Source: Betaproteobacteria bacterium
GTDB lineage: Bacteria; Pseudomonadota; Gammaproteobacteria; Burkholderiales; SG8-39
Length of the DNA stretch: 8,541 nucleotides
Assembly: GCA_012274205.1 (NCBI GenBank)
Contig: JAAOZY010000283.1
Span: forward strand, 1 to 8,541
Direction of reading: 5' to 3'
A program made the position numbers and the translations under genes. The notes under the pieces were generated by a model, which was given only the letters and a program-made list of their open reading frames with translations, searched no databases and was not told where the DNA came from. Of this stretch, positions 6,463 through 8,541 are shown piece by piece (the stretch's first letter is position 1; every line of letters begins with the position of its first letter).

Positions 6463-6598
6463 GAATCTGCCATTGCATTGCGGCGCTTACGGCCAATTCA
6501 CGGAGGACTCAATATGCATATCGACGGAGGGTGTCATTGCGGCAAGATTACGTACGAAGCAGAGATCGATCCTGAAGCCGTGCGAATCTGCCATTGCA
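6463..6598 (+). repeat. Pair of exact 15-base direct repeats
   Basis: GAATCTGCCATTGCA occurs at 6463-6477, in the GFA leader, and at 6584-6598, inside the GFA coding region where it encodes part of the ICHC zinc motif. The copies are 121 bases apart. A shorter version, ATCTGCCATT, also occurs at 5951-5960. The similarity does not extend beyond the repeat. A remnant of a duplicated GFA segment, or chance, could explain it. Confidence 0.5.
6502..6506 (+). promoter_or_regulatory. Ribosome binding site of the GFA gene
   Basis: GGAGG lies 7 bases before the ATG at 6514. It fixes the start there, although the frame stays open upstream to about 6322. Confidence 0.75.
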
Positions 6599-6918
6599 CC
6601 GATTGCCAGACGCTCTCGGGCACGGCATTTCGAACCGTAGTGAGGACAAAAAAGGAGCGCTTCCGACTGCTGACCGGCGAGCCCAAGGTATATATCAAGA
6701 CCGCGGAAAGCGGTAACAAGCGCGCGCAGGCTTTCTGTGGCGATTGTGGCACGCCGTTGTGGGCAAGCTCGCCGACAGATCAGCAGGTGTACGGGCTTCG
6801 TGTCGGTTCCATTCGCCAGCGCAATGAGCTGAAACCGCGGCGCCAGATCTGGGCTCGCTCGGCTCAAGCCTGGCTGAGTGAATTGGGCTCGATGCCACGG
6901 ATGGAGAAGCAGACATAG
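6514..6918 (+). CDS. GFA-domain (CENP-V/glutathione-dependent formaldehyde-activating enzyme-like) zinc protein
   Basis: This 134-residue protein has the length of single-domain GFA proteins. The zinc-ligand cysteines are all present: Cys7 and Cys9 in GGCHCG, Cys26, Cys28 and Cys31 in ICHCTDC, and Cys75 and Cys78 in FCGDCGTPL. TLSGTAFR follows the second cluster as usual. The family was named after a formaldehyde-glutathione enzyme, but that activity is disputed and most members have no known substrate; a role with glutathione adducts is only suggested. The ATG at 6514 has a good ribosome binding site and places GGCHCG next to the N-terminus, as in relatives. The reading frame continues upstream without family features, so the longer version is rejected. 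The gene stands alone: a terminator precedes it and 326 bases separate it from the next gene. Confidence 0.9.
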   Translation: MHIDGGCHCGKITYEAEIDPEAVRICHCTDCQTLSGTAFRTVVRTKKERFRLLTGEPKVYIKTAESGNKRAQAFCGDCGTPLWASSPTDQQVYGLRVGSIRQRNELKPRRQIWARSAQAWLSELGSMPRMEKQT

Positions 6919-6965
6919 GCTATGGTCCCTGCACGCACCTGCCAGCGGCGCGAGGTGGCGTTGGG

Positions 6966-6978
6966 CTCCGGCCCGGAG
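6966..6978. repeat. GC-rich hairpin element, left copy
   Basis: CTCCG-GCC-CGGAG forms a 5-base stem 47 bases after the GFA stop. It is followed by GGCGACGAGGCCGAGGGGG, resembling what follows the hairpin at 7665-7681. Both may belong to a small dispersed intergenic repeat family or act as Rho-type or REP-like 3' elements. Confidence 0.45.
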
Positions 6979-7120
6979 GGCGACGAGGCCGAGGGGGGGC
7001 AAACCGATCCGGAATGGCGCCAGTTAAGCGTCTAACCAACACGTGAAGAACCGCGACCGGCTTTCGCGACCCCGCGATATTTCTTCGGCTGACGGTGGAG
7101 AAGCGCCTCCCTATTTGTTT

Positions 7121-7137
7121 CCTCCGCCACGCGGGGG
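7121..7137. repeat. GC-rich hairpin
   Basis: CCTCCGC and GCGGGGG pair over 7 bases (one T-G) around CAC. No T-run follows on either strand. It shares CTCCGCC with the hairpin at 7665-7681. Its role is unknown. Confidence 0.4.
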
Positions 7138-7244
7138 TGTACGTGTGTTGCCGAACAGAATTCTGCGACAGCTTGTTTTAGAGTCCGGATGTCGCGGCAG
7201 GCGGCGGATTTCAGCCCGCTGCAGTAGTCGGAAAAGGATACGCC

Positions 7245-7649
7245 ATGAACAAGTCTTTCCCGGTTTCATTCGCCTCGCTGGCGGCGCTCCTGCTTGGCGG
7301 TTCCGCTCTGGCCCAGACCATCCCCGGTTCAAACCCGGCGGGCGTGGACGCCGATCGCGTCGACCGCCGCTGCACCTCGGCCACGCTATCCACTGACGCC
7401 TCGGCACCGTGTGCCAATGATGTCGTGAACGACGGTCCGCGCGTATCGCCCGTAGTAGTCCGCCCGCCGAATAGCACGGTGGGAAGCGACCGCACTAGCG
7501 CGGGAACAATCACCCAGCCAAGCCCAGGCAACGGAGGCACAGCATCGACCGGCCCTATGGGCAATACCGGTGCGGGATCCACCGGGACCTCGATGGGTAC
7601 CTCGGGCATGCCCTCAACCGGTACGGCAGGCACCCCCGCGCGCCAGTAG
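7245..7649 (+). CDS. Small exported Gly/Ser/Thr/Pro-rich hypothetical protein
   Basis: I do not recognise a family. The 134-residue product begins with a clear Sec signal peptide: a positive N-terminus (MNKS), a hydrophobic core (about 5-19) and a likely cleavage site after Ala23 (ALA-Q). The mature part has a short polar region with two cysteines, Cys43 and Cys56, which could form a disulfide in the periplasm. From about residue 90 the sequence is low-complexity, rich in Gly, Thr, Ser, Pro and Met, with repeated STG and GTS-like triplets, and ends TPARQ. Such tails are usually disordered. AAGGA lies 6 bases before the ATG. A periplasmic or surface location is likely; function is unknown. A 216-codon frame runs antisense but lacks any such support. 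GC-rich hairpins lie on both sides. Confidence 0.75.
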   Translation: MNKSFPVSFASLAALLLGGSALAQTIPGSNPAGVDADRVDRRCTSATLSTDASAPCANDVVNDGPRVSPVVVRPPNSTVGSDRTSAGTITQPSPGNGGTASTGPMGNTGAGSTGTSMGTSGMPSTGTAGTPARQ

Positions 7650-7664
7650 GGCGCAAGGCCTTGA

Positions 7665-7681
7665 CCCTCCGCCCCGGAGGG
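7665..7681. repeat. GC-rich hairpin element, right copy
   Basis: CCCTCCG-CCC-CGGAGGG forms a 7-base stem 15 bases after the stop of the exported-protein gene, followed by GCGAACAGAGAGGGGG. It resembles the element at 6966-6978. It has no T-run, so it is a weak candidate for an intrinsic terminator but could stop RNA decay or act with Rho. Confidence 0.5.
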
Positions 7682-7811
7682 GCGAACAGAGAGGGGGTCG
7701 CCGTATCGCAGGCACCTCGTGTTGCGCCGCACGTCCACGACTGCCTTTGTGATGGCGCTTGCGCGCTTGGCGAATCCGTGGTCAGTTAGCTGCCGAACAG
7801 ACGGCGCCGTG

Positions 7812-7832
7812 GCGGACGGATAAATTGTCCGC
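7812..7832. repeat. Short inverted repeat before the small basic-protein frame
   Basis: GCGGAC (7812-7817) and GTCCGC (7827-7832) flank a 9-base AT-rich spacer, GGATAAATT. It ends 19 bases before the ATG at 7852. It could be an operator over a promoter, since the AT-rich spacer resembles a -10 region, or a leader hairpin. Support is limited to the symmetry. Confidence 0.35.
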
Positions 7833-7851
7833 ATTAATCCGGAGCCTGTCC

Positions 7852-8055
7852 ATGCCTGCAATTGTCAGTCGAGTCGACCCGAGTGAAGCAGCAGACCTGT
7901 CTGCAAGGCCAAGCATAAGCACGGCGCCCGCGCCAAATTCGGGAGAAAAGCGCCTGTGGAGTTTGGAAAGGGCCAAGCAGTTCACGGTCAGGCTGAAGGT
8001 CAACGCCAAATGGATGAAACAATTTCTGCATGGCGGGGCGCGGCACAAGCGATAA
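7852..8055 (+). CDS. Possible small basic hypothetical protein (67 residues)
   Basis: GGAG at 7841-7844 lies 7 bases before the ATG, which supports translation. The product has a polar, probably disordered first half and a basic second half (GEKRLWSLERAKQFTVRLKVNAKWMKQ is split here by eye into a Trp/Arg/Lys-rich helix-like region) ending in RHKR. I recognise no family. Codon third positions are mixed and do not argue strongly for coding. The frame can be extended to a TTG at 7759, but that start has no ribosome binding site. The MFS gene converges on it from the right, 116 bases away. It may be a small nucleic-acid-binding protein, or not a gene. Confidence 0.35.
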   Translation: MPAIVSRVDPSEAADLSARPSISTAPAPNSGEKRLWSLERAKQFTVRLKVNAKWMKQFLHGGARHKR

Positions 8056-8171
8056 AGTATAGATAGAGGTGGCCGATGGCGGTTCGCTGCGTTGCAGGCA
8101 GCTGGAGCCGCCGCGGGGTGCGGCCTGGAAACGAATCATTCCTGAGCCCCATCAGCGGACAGTAGCGAAAT

Positions 8172-8541
8172 TCATTGATCGATCTCGTTGCGGTGTCCCG
8201 AGACTTCCGCGCCGGCATCGGCCGGCAGCCGCAGGTGAAAGAAGATGGACGAACCGGATATCAAGCCGATGGCGAGGAAGGCAGGCCAGAAGTCGGCAGC
8301 CTCGAGCGCTGAGCGCCCATGCAAAACGCTGCCGATCTGCAGCACGAGCGCGCCGATCACCACGCCCACGCTTTGCGACAGGCGCTGCGCCATGCTCGAA
8401 AGGCTGGTTGCCTGGCTCATCGTCTCCCTGCTGACGTCGGCGAAGGTGATGGCGTTCAGGCCGGTGAACTGCAGCGATCGCAGGCAGCCGCTAAGCAGCA
8501 GCACCAGGATGATGACGACATGCGGCGTGGCTGCGGTGAAC
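8172..8541 (-). CDS. MFS transporter, DHA2 (EmrB/QacA)-like, C-terminal part (partial)
   Basis: The last ~122 residues of an inner-membrane transporter are present; the rest lies beyond the right edge. The segment has three hydrophobic stretches: VVIILVLLLSG near the edge, SVGVVIGALVLQIGSVL, and FWPAFLAIGLISGSSIFF. The loop between the first two contains LQFTGLNAITFADV and SQATSLSSMAQRLSQS, a pattern typical of the late helices of 14-helix DHA2 drug:H+ antiporters. It ends with a short polar tail (GHRNEIDQ). Members export drugs, dyes or other amphipathic compounds by proton antiport; the substrate cannot be inferred. It reads toward the small frame at 7852-8055 (convergent), and no clear terminator is visible between them. 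Confidence 0.85.
   Translation of the reverse strand, partial: FTAATPHVVIILVLLLSGCLRSLQFTGLNAITFADVSRETMSQATSLSSMAQRLSQSVGVVIGALVLQIGSVLHGRSALEAADFWPAFLAIGLISGSSIFFHLRLPADAGAEVSGHRNEIDQ

Larger units (their letters stand above)
6919..7244. other. Intergenic stretch with several GC-rich hairpins
   Basis: These 326 bases carry no supported gene. They hold a hairpin at 6966-6978, a small CGCGA/TCGCG stem at 7052-7068, a hairpin at 7121-7137, and a 10-base palindrome CAGAATTCTG at 7156-7165. The promoter of the downstream exported-protein gene should lie here, but I see no good -35/-10 pair. AAGGA at 7234-7238 serves as its ribosome binding site. Confidence 0.6.

Noticed and set aside
6322..6513. 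N-terminal extension of the GFA gene
   Set aside because: The frame stays open, but it overlaps the terminator, has no family features, and the ATG at 6514 has GGAGG at the right distance.
7156..7165. Palindrome CAGAATTCTG as an operator
   Set aside because: It is only 10 bases, does not extend, and matches no regulator site I know.
7043..7396. Plus-strand open frame of 117 codons overlapping the exported-protein gene
   Set aside because: Arg/Pro-rich composition, no ribosome binding site, and overlap with a better supported gene in another frame.
7211..7861. Minus-strand open frame of 216 codons over the exported-protein gene
   Set aside because: The plus-strand frame has a signal peptide and a ribosome binding site; the Pro/Val-rich antisense text is what its Gly/Thr-rich codons give when read backwards.
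1..8541. CRISPR array
   Set aside because: No regularly spaced repeat series was found; the repeats seen are single pairs or hairpins.

Overview
The window looks like part of a Gram-negative, probably betaproteobacterial (Burkholderiales-like) chromosome. The sequence is GC-rich, the tRNA-derived segment carries an encoded CCA end, and the protein families (Liv-type ABC transporters, GFA proteins, DHA2-type MFS pumps) are common there. This assignment is inferred from general features, not from a match to a known genome.

Positions 1-2500 hold the end of a livH-livM-livG-livF run, a branched-chain amino-acid-type (HAAT) ABC importer. The genes overlap or lie 4 bases apart, so they form a tight operon; the binding protein and most of LivH lie upstream of the window. 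Positions 2559-4809 carry two enzymes on the same strand: a protein of the CnbZ-like deaminase type that I read as two fused RidA-like domains, and an NAD(P)-dependent aldehyde dehydrogenase with complete catalytic residues. After a 160-base gap comes an aspartate-dehydrogenase-family (NadX-like) enzyme at 4970-5785. Together they suggest uptake of a small amino- or carboxyl-bearing compound, formation and hydrolysis of an imine or enamine, and oxidation of an aldehyde. The substrate cannot be read from the sequence.

Positions 5786-6221 have no convincing gene, but contain a strong 13-base inverted repeat. At 6222-6266 lies the 3' half of a tRNA-Arg(ACG) gene, from the anticodon loop to CCA, without a recognisable 5' half, followed by a strong intrinsic terminator. 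This is the expected layout of the far attachment site of an element integrated into a tRNA gene. It suggests that the transporter and enzyme genes to its left sit on a genomic island ending near 6266, with older chromosome to the right.

The right part is a set of unrelated small units: a GFA-family zinc protein (6514-6918), a small exported Gly/Ser/Thr-rich protein (7245-7649) bracketed by two similar GC-rich hairpins, a possible 67-residue basic protein (7852-8055), and the C-terminal end of an MFS drug-efflux-type transporter on the minus strand (8172-8541).
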